Below, piece by piece: positions 17,427 through 26,392 of a stretch of 64,000 nt of DNA. Made by a program: the position numbers and the translations under genes. The notes beneath the pieces were generated by a model. That model saw nothing but the letters and a program-made list of their open reading frames with translations. It searched no databases and was not told where the DNA came from. Source of the stretch: Ga0077555 sp963761475 (lineage in GTDB: Bacteria; Pseudomonadota; Alphaproteobacteria; Rhizobiales; Hyphomicrobiaceae); NCBI GenBank assembly GCA_963761475.1, contig CAVXGT010000014.1, positions 1 to 64,000 on the forward strand, written 5' to 3'. Within the stretch, counting starts at the first letter, position 1. Each line of letters starts with the position of its first letter.

Positions 17427-19211
17427 TCACCCCGCCAGTGCGTCGGGCTCCAGCACAAGCGCCGCATCGCCCCCGGTCACGATCGAGTCCTTGAGGGACG
17501 GCGCCATCACGGTATGGTTTTCGGCAAAGTAGCGGGCGAGCGCCACGCGCTTCTGCACGGCTGCACCGTCGCCGCTGCGCACAGCGGATAGCGCGCCGCG
17601 AGCGAGATAGATGCCGCCCGCCGTCAGCCCGAAGAGGCGCAGGTAGGGTTGCGCGCCGGCGAGTGCCGCCTCCTGGTTGCCGGCCAGCGCCTTACCCATC
17701 CAACGAGACGCCTCGCCGAGTGCCGCCACCGCTTCGCCGAGCCGCTCCCCCATGCGCCCGAACTCGGGCCGGTTGGAGGTTCTGAGCTCCTCCGCCGTCG
17801 CCGCGAGCTCGCCGATATAGGTCTCCACGACCCGTCCGCCTTCGAGCGGCAGCTTGCGCACCAGCAGGTCGATCGCCTGGATGCCGTTGGTGCCCTCGTA
17901 GATCGGCAGAATGCGCGCGTCGCGATAGTGTTGCGCAGCGCCGGTCTCCTCGATGAAGCCCATGCCGCCGTGAACCTGCACGCCGATGGAGGCGACCTCG
18001 ACGCCGATGTCGGTCGAGAAGGCCTTGGCGATGGGCGTCAGCAGGGCAGCGCGCTGGGCTGCGGCCTGGCGCTGGCTGTGATCGAGGCCATGGCGCGAGA
18101 TGTCGAGCTCGCGCGCCGTGACGAGGCAGATCGCACGCGCGGCCTGCGTCAGCGTCTTCATGGTCATGATGTTACGACGCACGTCCGCGTGCTCGATGAT
18201 CGGGCTCATGTCTCCCGCGCTACCGCGCGACGAACGCCCCTGTCGCCGCTCCTGGGCGTAGGCGATGGCGCGCTGGGTTGCGCGCTCGGCAATGGCGACG
18301 CCCTGCACGCCGACGCCGAGGCGGGCGGCGTTCATCATGATGAACATGACGTTGAGGCCGCGGTTTTCTTCGCCGACGAGGTAGCCGACCGCGCCGTCGC
18401 CGCCCTCTCCGAACTTCATCACGCAGGTCGGGCTGGCGTGGATGCCGAGCTTGTGCTCGAGGCTGGCGCAGACGACGTCGTTGCGCTGGCCGAGGCTGCC
18501 GTCGGCATTGACCAGGACCTTCGGCACCAGGAACAGCGAGATGCCGCGCGTGCCGGCGGGCGCATCGGGCAGGCGGGCGAGCACGAGATGGATGATGTTT
18601 TCCGTCATCTCGTGGTCGCCGTAGGTGATGAAGATCTTGGTGCCGGTGATGCGATAGGTGCCGTCGGCTTGCGGCACGGCCTTGGTGCGCAATTGGCCGA
18701 GGTCGGAGCCCGCATGCGGCTCGGTCAGGTTCATGGTGCCGGTCCAGGTGCCGGCGACCATCTTCGGCAGGTAGATGCGCTTGAGGTCGTCGCTGCCATG
18801 CGCCGATACGGCATCGATGGCGCCCTGCGTCAGCAGAGGACAAAGCCCGAAGCCGAGGTTTGCCGCGTTCCAGATCTCAGCCGCCGCAACCGAGACCACA
18901 TCAGGCAGCGCCTGGCCGCCGATTGCCTCGGGCGCCGAAAGCGCCGTCCACCCGGCCTCCGCAAAGGCCTGGTAGGCCTCCTTGAAACCCTCGGGCGTCT
19001 CGACCTTGCCGTCCACCAGTCGCGAGCCGGCCTTGTCGCCGGTGCCGTTTAGGGGGGCAAGTACCTCGGCGCCGAAGCGGCCTGCCTCCTCGATCACAGC
19101 TCGAATGGTATCCTCGTCGACGCTGACGGTTCCCGTGGCAATCAGGTCGTCCAACCCGGCCGCCGTCTTGAGTGCGAACATGATGTCGTCTACTGGAGCA
19201 CGGTAGGTCAT
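17427..19211 (-). CDS. Acyl-CoA dehydrogenase, DmdC-like (with C-terminal ACDH domain)
   Basis: A 594-residue FAD enzyme. This length and the extra C-terminal domain place it with the 3-methylmercaptopropionyl-CoA dehydrogenase (DmdC)/long acyl-CoA dehydrogenase group, not the 380-residue class. Motifs are GGQALPDVVSVAAAEIW, WTGTMNLTEPHAGSDLG (FAD/substrate site) and RILPIYEGTNGIQAIDL, whose Glu is the catalytic base in this group. ATG 19211 (MTYRAPVDDIMFALKTAAG) matches the usual family N-terminus; ATG 19223 would add four residues. Many alphaproteobacteria have several paralogs, so fatty acid or branched acyl-CoA oxidation is as likely as DMSP demethylation. No dmdA, dmdB or dmdD gene is adjacent. 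Confidence 0.92.
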   Translation of the reverse strand: MTYRAPVDDIMFALKTAAGLDDLIATGTVSVDEDTIRAVIEEAGRFGAEVLAPLNGTGDKAGSRLVDGKVETPEGFKEAYQAFAEAGWTALSAPEAIGGQALPDVVSVAAAEIWNAANLGFGLCPLLTQGAIDAVSAHGSDDLKRIYLPKMVAGTWTGTMNLTEPHAGSDLGQLRTKAVPQADGTYRITGTKIFITYGDHEMTENIIHLVLARLPDAPAGTRGISLFLVPKVLVNADGSLGQRNDVVCASLEHKLGIHASPTCVMKFGEGGDGAVGYLVGEENRGLNVMFIMMNAARLGVGVQGVAIAERATQRAIAYAQERRQGRSSRGSAGDMSPIIEHADVRRNIMTMKTLTQAARAICLVTARELDISRHGLDHSQRQAAAQRAALLTPIAKAFSTDIGVEVASIGVQVHGGMGFIEETGAAQHYRDARILPIYEGTNGIQAIDLLVRKLPLEGGRVVETYIGELAATAEELRTSNRPEFGRMGERLGEAVAALGEASRWMGKALAGNQEAALAGAQPYLRLFGLTAGGIYLARGALSAVRSGDGAAVQKRVALARYFAENHTVMAPSLKDSIVTGGDAALVLEPDALAG

Positions 19212-19280
19212 CGTTCCTGCCATCCTTGCAGCCGCGAGGAGCCTTCCGCCTGGCAACCGCGCCGGTCGGAAGGGGGATCA

Positions 19281-20339
19281 TTGCCAAAGAGGTTTAATCG
19301 CTCCGTGACACCAGCTCAACAGAGCACGGTTACGGTGAGCCGCGACATGCTCGCCGAAGCAGCCCGGATCCTCCGGGCGGGCGGCCTCGTGGCGTTCCCG
19401 ACCGAGACGGTCTACGGGCTCGGGGCCGATGCCACCAACCCCCACGCGGTGGCCCGTATCTACGAGGCCAAAGGCCGGCCAAGCTTCAACCCGCTGATTG
19501 CCCATGTGCCCGATATCGGGGCAGCCGCCGCCATCGGTGTGCTCGACGGGCTGGCACTCAGGCTTGCCCGGGCCTTTTGGCCGGGCCCGCTGACGTTGGT
19601 GCTGGAGAAGACCGAGGCGTGCCGTGTGTGCGCGCTGGCCACCGCCGGGCTCGATACGGTCGCCGTCCGCATTCCCGCCCACCCCGTCGCCCGCGCCCTG
19701 CTGCAGGCGGCCGAGGTGCCGGTTGCCGCACCCTCCGCCAACCGGTCGGGCCATGTCAGCGCGACGACCGCTGCGCACGTGGCAGCCGATCTCGGCGCAA
19801 GCGTCGACCTGATCGTCGATGGCGGCGCCTGCGAAGCGGGCATCGAATCGACCATCCTCGACGTCACCACGGGCGACCTCGTCCTGCTTCGCCCTGGCGC
19901 GCTTACCATCGAGGCCATCGAGGCCGCGGTCGGCGTCACGCCGCGCCCGTCCGGCGTCACGCCTGACACCCGTCCAACGGCGCCGGGCCAGCTCGAGAGC
20001 CACTACGCGCCGGGTCTGCCCGTCCGCCTCGAGGCAACCGCACCACGGCCGGGCGAGGCCTTCCTGGCCTTCGGCCCCTTTGCACCTGCCTACGATGGCC
20101 CACTCCTGAACCTGAGCCCTGCGGGCGACCTGATCGAGGCGGCTGCCAACCTGTTCGAGGCGCTGCGCCGTCTCGACCGCTCCGGCGCAACAGTGCTCGC
20201 AGTCATGCCAATTCCTGATATCGGTGTCGGGCGCGCGATCAACGACCGCTTGCGGCGGGCGGCCGCTCCGCGCCCTCAGGCGACCGGAGAGCCGGCCACC
20301 GAGCGAGCAAACTCCACGGCAAAGGTGGCCGACCAATGA
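19281..20339 (+). CDS. sua5: L-threonylcarbamoyladenylate synthase (Sua5/YwlC/TsaC family)
   Basis: Makes threonylcarbamoyl-AMP from threonine, bicarbonate and ATP, the first step of t6A37 formation on ANN-decoding tRNAs, in the cytoplasm. The YrdC domain (about residues 18-205) shows GGLVAFPTETVYGLGADA, KGRPSFNPLI, FWPGPLTLVL, APSANRSGHVSAT and GIESTILDV. The C-terminal Sua5 domain begins at the linker SHYAPGLPVRL. The start is probably TTG 19281, which follows AAGGGGG; no ATG precedes the conserved core at a useful site. The stop overlaps the TauE gene ATG (ATGA). Confidence 0.92.
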   Translation: MPKRFNRSVTPAQQSTVTVSRDMLAEAARILRAGGLVAFPTETVYGLGADATNPHAVARIYEAKGRPSFNPLIAHVPDIGAAAAIGVLDGLALRLARAFWPGPLTLVLEKTEACRVCALATAGLDTVAVRIPAHPVARALLQAAEVPVAAPSANRSGHVSATTAAHVAADLGASVDLIVDGGACEAGIESTILDVTTGDLVLLRPGALTIEAIEAAVGVTPRPSGVTPDTRPTAPGQLESHYAPGLPVRLEATAPRPGEAFLAFGPFAPAYDGPLLNLSPAGDLIEAAANLFEALRRLDRSGATVLAVMPIPDIGVGRAINDRLRRAAAPRPQATGEPATERANSTAKVADQ

Positions 20340-21322
20340 ACCTCTACCTGCCCATTGCCGAGATCGCGTTGCCCCTGCCGGTGCTGCTGGGGCTCGGACT
20401 TGCCGTCGGCGTGCTGTCGGGCATGTTCGGAGTGGGCGGCGGCTTTATCACCACGCCGATGCTGATCTTCCTCGGAGTCCCGCCGGCCGTGGCGGTCGGC
20501 ACCGGCACCAGCCAAGTGGTGGCCTCGTCGGTTTCCGGCGCACTCGCCCACTGGAGTCGCGGCAACGTCGACATGAAGATGGGATTCTACCTGATCATCG
20601 GCGGCCTGTTCGGCGCCACCACCGGCATCTGGCTGCAGCAGTGGCTGAAGGCGGCGGGCCAACTCGATTTCTTCACCACGCTCACCTACGTCATCATGCT
20701 CGGCACCATCGGCGGCCTGATGCTGATCGAAGCGATCCGCCTGCTCATGCGCCAGGCGGCCAAGCAGCCGACCGGCAGCGCCCGTCGCGCGGGCCAGCAC
20801 AGCTGGATCCTGAAGTTGCCGCTGAAGACGCGCTTTCATGCCTCCAAGCTCTACATGAGCACCATTCCCCCGGTCGCCATCGGCTCTTTCGTCGGCTGGC
20901 TCACCGCCATCATGGGTGTCGGCGGCGGCTTCCTGTTGGTGCCCGCCCTGATCTACGTTCTCAAGATGCCGACCCGGATCGCCCTCGGCACCTCCGCCTT
21001 CCAGATCATCTTCGTCGCCGCCTATGCGACCCTCCTGCAGGCGACGCAGAACTACTCCGTCGATGCCGCCCTGGCCCTGCCGCTGATCATCGGCGGCGTC
21101 ATCGGCGCCCACCTTGGCGTCGTGATTGCCTCCCGCCTCAACCCCGAACAACTCCGCGCCCTGCTTGGCGTACTCGTTCTGGCCGTCGCGCTGCGTATGG
21201 CGACCGGTCTCGTCCTGAAGCCCGCCGAGGTCTATTCGCTCGACACCGGTGATCTCCGCGTCGAGCAGGCCGTCAAGGCCAAGGCGGAGGCGCAACCGCC
21301 CGCGAAAGCCCCGCAGCGCTGA
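20336..21322 (+). CDS. TauE/SafE-family permease (sulfite/sulfoacetate exporter-like)
   Basis: A 328-residue membrane protein with two halves, each opening with the family motif GMFGVGGGFITTPMLIFLG and MGVGGGFLLVPALIYVLKM, and about eight membrane segments. Relatives export sulfite, sulfoacetate or other organosulfonates, and some import anions. It is coupled to sua5 by a 4-base overlap, a functionally unrelated pairing. The C-terminal tail is Lys/Ala/Pro rich. Confidence 0.9.
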   Translation: MNLYLPIAEIALPLPVLLGLGLAVGVLSGMFGVGGGFITTPMLIFLGVPPAVAVGTGTSQVVASSVSGALAHWSRGNVDMKMGFYLIIGGLFGATTGIWLQQWLKAAGQLDFFTTLTYVIMLGTIGGLMLIEAIRLLMRQAAKQPTGSARRAGQHSWILKLPLKTRFHASKLYMSTIPPVAIGSFVGWLTAIMGVGGGFLLVPALIYVLKMPTRIALGTSAFQIIFVAAYATLLQATQNYSVDAALALPLIIGGVIGAHLGVVIASRLNPEQLRALLGVLVLAVALRMATGLVLKPAEVYSLDTGDLRVEQAVKAKAEAQPPAKAPQR

Positions 21323-21360
21323 GGCCGCGCCAGTCGAGAGCAATCCGAGGAGACGAGTGC

Positions 21361-22497
21361 ATGCGACCCGACGCCGTCGAGCTGACACGCGAGCTGATCC
21401 GCTTCCGGACAATCAATCCGCCGGGCGAGGAGGAGGCATGCGCGCGTCATATCGGCCGCCTGCTCGAGGCCGCGGGTTTTACCTGTGATTATGTCGCCAT
21501 GGGCGAAGGCCGAGCCAATCTCATTGCCCGCATCGGCAGCGGGGCCGGCGGCCAGCCCCCGCTCGCCTTCACCGGCCACATCGACGTCGTCCCCCTCGGG
21601 GCCCGAGCCTGGTCGATGGACCCGTTTGCAGCCGACACCGCTGACGGTCGCATCTACGGACGCGGCGCCTCCGACATGAAGAGCGGCGTTGCAGCCTTCG
21701 TCGCAGCGGCAATCGAGGCCGCCCCTCGCCTCGCCAATGGTCCGGGCATCATCCTCATCATCACGGCGGGCGAGGAGACCGGCTGCACCGGCGCTAATCA
21801 TATCGTCGCCACCGCGCGCGACCTCCTCGGGCGTGCAGGTGCGCTGCTGGTGGCCGAGCCGACCTCGAACCGTCCGATGGTTGGCCATCGCGGCGCCTTG
21901 CGCCTGAAGCTCACCGCCCGCGGCGTCACGGCCCACGCCTCGATGCCCGACCAGGGCATTAACGCGGTGATGAAGGCCGCTCGGGCGACGGCCAAGCTCG
22001 ATGATTTCGATTTCAATATCGCCCGTCATCCCGTCATGGGCGCGCCGACGTTGAATGTCGGCTGGATGCACGGTGGCATGAACATCAACTCGGTGCCCGA
22101 CCTTGCCGAAGTCGGCCTCGACATCCGCACCATTCCGGCGCAGCGCCACGCCGATGTCGCAAGCCATATGCAAGCCTTCGTCGGCGACGAGGTCGAGGTG
22201 ACGACACTGGACGAGGCCGTCCCCGTATGGACCGAGCCCGAGACGAATTGGGTGCGCCGCGTTTTCGCAGCCACCGGCGGCGTGACCGGTGCTTTGCCCA
22301 CGGTTGCCACCGCACCCTATTTCACGGACGCGTCAGCGCTGACACCCGCCTATGGAGGCATTCCCACGGTGATCCTCGGCCCCGGACCGGCGGAGCTCGC
22401 GCATCAGACCGATGAGTGGTGTGAGTCTGCGGCAATCGAGCAGGCAACCGAGATCTGCGCCCGCCTGATCGACGATTGGCAGCAGCGCGGCGCGTGA
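21361..22497 (+). CDS. M20 metallopeptidase/deacylase (ArgE/DapE family)
   Basis: A 378-residue dinuclear metal hydrolase of the ArgE/DapE/ACY1 group. Metal ligands and catalytic residues are seen in FTGHIDVVPLG (His, Asp), GRGASDMKSGVAAFVAA (Asp), TAGEETGCTGA (catalytic Glu and ligand Glu) and HQTDEW (ligand His). The lid domain starts near GHRGALRLKLTARGVTAHAS. It likely removes an acyl group from an amino acid. The substrate is uncertain (N-acetylornithine, succinyl-diaminopimelate or another acyl amino acid), and no arginine or lysine pathway genes are adjacent. Confidence 0.9.
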   Translation: MRPDAVELTRELIRFRTINPPGEEEACARHIGRLLEAAGFTCDYVAMGEGRANLIARIGSGAGGQPPLAFTGHIDVVPLGARAWSMDPFAADTADGRIYGRGASDMKSGVAAFVAAAIEAAPRLANGPGIILIITAGEETGCTGANHIVATARDLLGRAGALLVAEPTSNRPMVGHRGALRLKLTARGVTAHASMPDQGINAVMKAARATAKLDDFDFNIARHPVMGAPTLNVGWMHGGMNINSVPDLAEVGLDIRTIPAQRHADVASHMQAFVGDEVEVTTLDEAVPVWTEPETNWVRRVFAATGGVTGALPTVATAPYFTDASALTPAYGGIPTVILGPGPAELAHQTDEWCESAAIEQATEICARLIDDWQQRGA

Positions 22498-22525
22498 GGC
22501 CAGTCTGCGCCGGCCAGGCGCCAGC

Positions 22526-22912
22526 CTATTCGGCGACGCCCGAAAGCATGTGCGTCAGCGCCGCAAAGAAGTTCTGTGGTCCGAGATAGCCGGAAATGCG
22601 ATCGACCTCGCGACCGTCCTGCATCAGCACGATGGTCGGCAACGTGTCGACCCGATTGGCGAGGCCGAGCTTCAGCTCGTCGATGTGGGTGATGTCGATG
22701 TAGCGCATCGGCACCTGCTGGGCGCGCGGTGTCGCCTCGTAGGCCGGCTGGATATGCAACCGCACCAGGTCGCAGATCGTGCATCCCCGGACCTCGATCA
22801 CCAACAGCTCGAGCCGAGCGGGTTTCACCTCCTCGGGCCCGAGGGCTGCATCCAACTGCGGCGGCATCAGTCCCAGGATGAGGGCGATCAGCAGGGCGAC
22901 GAGCTTGCGCAT
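22526..22912 (-). CDS. Secreted thioredoxin-fold protein (SoxS-like)
   Basis: 128 residues with an N-terminal signal peptide (MRKLVALLIALILGLMPPQL, likely cut near DAA) followed by a thioredoxin-like fold. A Cys pair sits in RGCTICDLVRLHIQP in the redox-site position, and the cis-Pro segment is TLPTIVLMQDGREV. The size and layout resemble SoxS-type periplasmic thioredoxins of sulfur-oxidation clusters, but no other sox genes are here. It faces the M20 gene, 28 bases apart. A role in periplasmic disulfide reduction is inferred. Confidence 0.72.
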   Translation of the reverse strand: MRKLVALLIALILGLMPPQLDAALGPEEVKPARLELLVIEVRGCTICDLVRLHIQPAYEATPRAQQVPMRYIDITHIDELKLGLANRVDTLPTIVLMQDGREVDRISGYLGPQNFFAALTHMLSGVAE

Positions 22913-23105
22913 GGCGGAGGTACGCTTCCAGACAGTTACACTTCGATACAGTGGTTAAGTGTCTGAGAGCATACTTCATGCCAACGCCGCAGCCCGCGAT
23001 CCTCTTGCCCGAAGCTTAATGTTGGTCCCGTTTTGGCACGGTGGAGCCGCGGGGATGATCCAGGCTGTCACGTTTCGCTTGCGAGCTGGAGCTGGAACGG
23101 CAGCC

Positions 23106-25052
23106 TCAAGGCTGTGCCTTGACCGTCGAGGCCACCACCGCCGAGACCGCTTCCGCATCGTCCCGGTCGGGCGGCGAAGCGTGCGGAGGCTGAGGCGTGT
23201 GCAGCCCGCCGCCGATGTCCGCCAGCCACCGTGCGGTCCGGTTGAAATCCGGATCCGCCATGAAGGCTTGACTGGCAGCGAAACCGTCGGCCTGAGACAC
23301 CGCCTGCACCACGAGTTTGCGGAATTGCGGCACGTCGAAATAGGCGGCGTGGACCAACTCCTTCCAGGTGAAGTAGGTGGTGATGGCGGAATCGGCGGTG
23401 TGCTTGGGTTCGGCCGAGGCCAACTGCCCGATCGTGCGTCGGAACTTTGCGAGCGAATGACTGGCGATGCCGTTGGAATAGTCGGTCACGAGATCGGCGA
23501 TCGGGGGCGGCAGCCGTGGCGGCGATCGATCGATCCACATCGGCCGGTCGACAGCGCCGATAGCGGTCTCTCCCTCAGTGTCGTTGCCGAAGGCGGCGCG
23601 CTTGACTTCGTCGTTGGTAAGCCTGTTGAGCAGGACGCTGGCGCCATGGCTGACCAGCCGCGCGATGGCGCGGAAAACCAGCATGAAGAAGAGTGCCAGG
23701 AAGCCAAAGAAGAGCGGGACCAGCAGCGCTGGAATGAGGTTCGACCAGAGTGAGCGCTGGTTCGAGAGTATAGAATCGTCGCCGACCACGGTCGATGTCA
23801 CCTGGTTGGTGACGAGATAAAGCAGCAATCGGCTGTTGGTGCGGATGTTCTCTCCCTTGCCACACAGTTTCCCGTCGGCGCACGGCGTTCCATCCCGCAG
23901 CTCGAAGAAGGCGCGCTTGAACTGCAGAGCCCGCTCGGCCGATCGTTTGCCCGGCAGCTCCGGCGTGATGGCCTTGCGCGCCTCGACGTATTTCTCTCGC
24001 AGCGCCGATTTTTCCGAGTAGCTCATCGGCTTGTTGACTGTCGAGCCGTCGGCATTTGGCGTGCTCGAGAACTGATCGAGCCAGATCCGCCGCGCCGCCC
24101 ACGCCTCGCGAAGTACGGCCTCTGTCTGTGGGTATTGAGAGGTGTAGAACTGGGTCTTGAGCAGATCCGCCAGCCGCACCATTGTCGCCGGCGAATTGAG
24201 CAGCAAGACATAGAGCAGCGGTACGGCCCCGATCGACAGCAAGGTGATGGCCGAGACCGCGAACGACTTGTCGAAAAAGTAGAGTTTGGCGCCCGGCAGG
24301 AATGCGAGGCCCTGCACGGCTTCGTCGTCCGTATGTGTCATCGACAGCCAGCGCGAGGCGAAATAGGTCCGGCATCGTTCGCGCACGCGCCGCCTGTAGT
24401 GCAGCAAAGAGAGCGAGTCCCAGTACTTGAGCCCGAAGTAGAGGACGAAGATCGGCAGGCTCATGAGCACGGCATTGATCGCCCAGCGAAGGCCGCGTCG
24501 CTGCAGCCATTCGCCAAACGTGCGCCGCCCGTCGTTGAACCAGAGTTGCGCAGCGATATCGACCAGGAACATCGCCAGCAGCATGAACGAGGCGACGAAT
24601 ATGGCTTTGTGCATCAAGTCGAGACGCTGGAACAGAAACCGTTCCTTCTTGAGGGCAACGAACGGCGAGCCGACCGTGATCCAGCGCTTGAGACCCTTCA
24701 GGCTTTGGCGCTTGGCCGCGCTCTCGAGCAGTGCCCAGCCGATGACCGAGCCACCGTGGCTGTGTCCGACCAGACAATAGGGCTCGCCCGAGGCTTCGAG
24801 TGCCTTGAGCTCGCCCGCCAGTTTCTTGCCGGCCTTGCGCCTCTCGATCTCGCTGTTGTTGCCGCTCCATACAAAGGGTTTGACGTCGACGGGGCCGCCG
24901 CCCGGCGCCTCCTCAATGAGCGCGCGCACATCCTGATCAAAAGCGCTGTTGGGTTGCCACCACTGCAGGTCGGCGGTGCTGGGCTCGTCGGCGCTGGTGG
25001 GTTCAGCCTCGCTATGGGCAAACGTGCCGTGCACGGTCACGATCGTCGCCAT
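23106..25052 (-). CDS. Membrane-spanning alpha/beta hydrolase, uncharacterised
   Basis: A 648-residue protein starting MATIVTVHGTF, with the oxyanion-hole type VHGTF and a nucleophile elbow GHSHGG (Ser98), as in lipases and esterases. The fold is interrupted by four hydrophobic segments at about 149-171, 190-211, 263-285 and 436-460. Between the last two lies a large, probably extracytoplasmic, region with a Cys pair (GTPCADGKLCGKG). A possible catalytic Asp is 242 or 243 (HTDDEAVQG), and a candidate catalytic His is in ELVHAAYFDVPQFRKLV near the C-terminus. The start ATG 25052 follows GGGAGGGACG. No partner gene is apparent. The architecture is unusual and the function unknown. Confidence 0.75.
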   Translation of the reverse strand: MATIVTVHGTFAHSEAEPTSADEPSTADLQWWQPNSAFDQDVRALIEEAPGGGPVDVKPFVWSGNNSEIERRKAGKKLAGELKALEASGEPYCLVGHSHGGSVIGWALLESAAKRQSLKGLKRWITVGSPFVALKKERFLFQRLDLMHKAIFVASFMLLAMFLVDIAAQLWFNDGRRTFGEWLQRRGLRWAINAVLMSLPIFVLYFGLKYWDSLSLLHYRRRVRERCRTYFASRWLSMTHTDDEAVQGLAFLPGAKLYFFDKSFAVSAITLLSIGAVPLLYVLLLNSPATMVRLADLLKTQFYTSQYPQTEAVLREAWAARRIWLDQFSSTPNADGSTVNKPMSYSEKSALREKYVEARKAITPELPGKRSAERALQFKRAFFELRDGTPCADGKLCGKGENIRTNSRLLLYLVTNQVTSTVVGDDSILSNQRSLWSNLIPALLVPLFFGFLALFFMLVFRAIARLVSHGASVLLNRLTNDEVKRAAFGNDTEGETAIGAVDRPMWIDRSPPRLPPPIADLVTDYSNGIASHSLAKFRRTIGQLASAEPKHTADSAITTYFTWKELVHAAYFDVPQFRKLVVQAVSQADGFAASQAFMADPDFNRTARWLADIGGGLHTPQPPHASPPDRDDAEAVSAVVASTVKAQP

Positions 25053-25374
25053 CGTCCCTCCCTTCGCCGGTCCACCACCAAGGGTGCGGTGCCAGTCCCC
25101 GTTCGAGCGCCCCACGCGCTCTGTCCCGTCAGCGGTACTGACTGGGCTTGCGTCGCTGACACCAAACACCACCGCGACCTTGGTCGCACACGCTTGGCGC
25201 AACGGGCCAACACCGCTCCGTTCTGCTGGCCCCAGTCACTAGCTGCAACTTGTGATCAGATTTCGACAGTGTGCGGCAAGCCTTGCGCGGCTCCCGCGCG
25301 GGGGGCGCGCGCGGCCCCGGTGCTTCGACGCCTCCACGTCCTTCGCCCCATGGCCGAGCGCTTTCAGGGCCCCG
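25053..25374. other. Intergenic stretch of about 320 bases, no gene seen
   Basis: This lies between two minus-strand hydrolase genes. It is very GC-rich around 25290-25325. No reading frame with a ribosome site or plausible protein was seen, and no T-run terminator. Confidence 0.5.
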
Positions 25375-26043
25375 TTAGTCCTTGTCGCGCTTGGCTTCCA
25401 GGATCTCGACCATGCGCTTGTCGACGTAGTTGCCGACCAGGCCTTTCATTTCGTCGAGCTGATCGGCGAAGAAGTGGTTGGCCCCCTCGATGATGGCGTG
25501 CTCGATCTGGATACCCTTCTGCGTCTTGGTCTTGACAGACAACTCGGCAACGGACGCCGATGGCACCACTTTGTCCTTGTCGCCGCTGATCACCAGGCCG
25601 GAAGAAGGGCAGGGCGCCAGAAAATTGAAGTCGTAGAGGTTTGCGGGCGGAGCCACGCAGATGAAGCCGTCGACCTCGGGCCGCCGCATCAGTAGCTGCA
25701 TGGCGATCCAGGTGCCGAACGAGACGCCGGCAATCCAGCACGAGCGCGAATCCGGGTTCTGCAACTGCACCCAGTCGAGGGCCGAGGCGGCGTCGGCAAG
25801 TTCGCCTGGACCATTGTCGAAAAAGCCCTGGCTGCGGCCGACACCGCGGAAATTGAACCGGAGCACGGAAAATCCGCGTTCCACGAACGTATAGTAGAGC
25901 GAATAGACGATCTGGTTGTTCATCGTTCCCCCGAACTGGGGGTGTGGGTGCAACATGAGGGCGATTGGGCTGTCGGGGCGCCCGGCATGATGATAGCGGG
26001 CCTCGAGGCGACCGGCCGGTCCGTTGATGATGATCTCGGGCAT
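25375..26043 (-). CDS. Alpha/beta hydrolase (COG2945-type)
   Basis: 222 residues, a single compact alpha/beta hydrolase domain of the type annotated as predicted alpha/beta superfamily hydrolase. It has HPHPQFGGTMNN, the FRGVGRSQG motif and a nucleophile elbow GVSFGTW. The Asp region is VISGDKDKVVP and the catalytic His is GANHFFADQ. The protein is cytosolic, widely conserved in alphaproteobacteria, and its substrate is unknown. It is transcribed divergently from the iscR-suf operon. Confidence 0.87.
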   Translation of the reverse strand: MPEIIINGPAGRLEARYHHAGRPDSPIALMLHPHPQFGGTMNNQIVYSLYYTFVERGFSVLRFNFRGVGRSQGFFDNGPGELADAASALDWVQLQNPDSRSCWIAGVSFGTWIAMQLLMRRPEVDGFICVAPPANLYDFNFLAPCPSSGLVISGDKDKVVPSASVAELSVKTKTQKGIQIEHAIIEGANHFFADQLDEMKGLVGNYVDKRMVEILEAKRDKD

Positions 26044-26163
26044 AAGGCGACTTTCGTCCTGTCCGTTAAGAGATTAGCGTTTGGGCTCAGGGGCGCTGGC
26101 GCAAGCGGTTAACGGCCAGCAGCATCCATTCTGCGTTCTGGTCTGACCGTCGCAGTGCCAAAA

Positions 26164-26198
26164 ATACTTGACTACGGCACTCGGCTTTTCCATATAGC
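26164..26198 (+). promoter_or_regulatory. Putative promoter of the iscR-suf operon with IscR type-1 binding site
   Basis: The -35 TTGACT (26168-26173) and -10 ATATAG (26192-26197) are 18 bases apart. Overlapping the -35 is a 25-base element, ATACTTGACTA (26164-26174), CGG, CACTCGGCTTT (26178-26188). The first half fits the E. coli IscR type-1 half-site ATASYYGACTR exactly and the second fits its partner at 9 of 11 positions. In IscR-regulated operons the 2Fe-2S form binds such a site and represses. The next gene encodes an IscR-like protein, so autoregulation is likely. The leader would be about 190 bases. Confidence 0.6.
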
Positions 26199-26392
26199 AG
26201 CTGACATTTCGAACGGTTCCAGGTTTTGGGCGGCGCCAAGGGCGCCTTCCCAACGGACCGTCCGCGGCGGCAGGTGTCATAGCACGCCAGCGCCGAAGCG
26301 GGGCAAGGGAAATTCGGGCCGCACGGTTCGGTGCGGTGCGACGAAGGCGGTTTGGTTCAAGAGGTGCTCTCGCAGCACCCGGGAGTTGTGGT

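Noticed and set aside
24135..25493. 452-codon plus-strand open frame
   Set aside because: Opposite the membrane hydrolase gene, which has membrane helices, catalytic motifs and a strong ribosome site.
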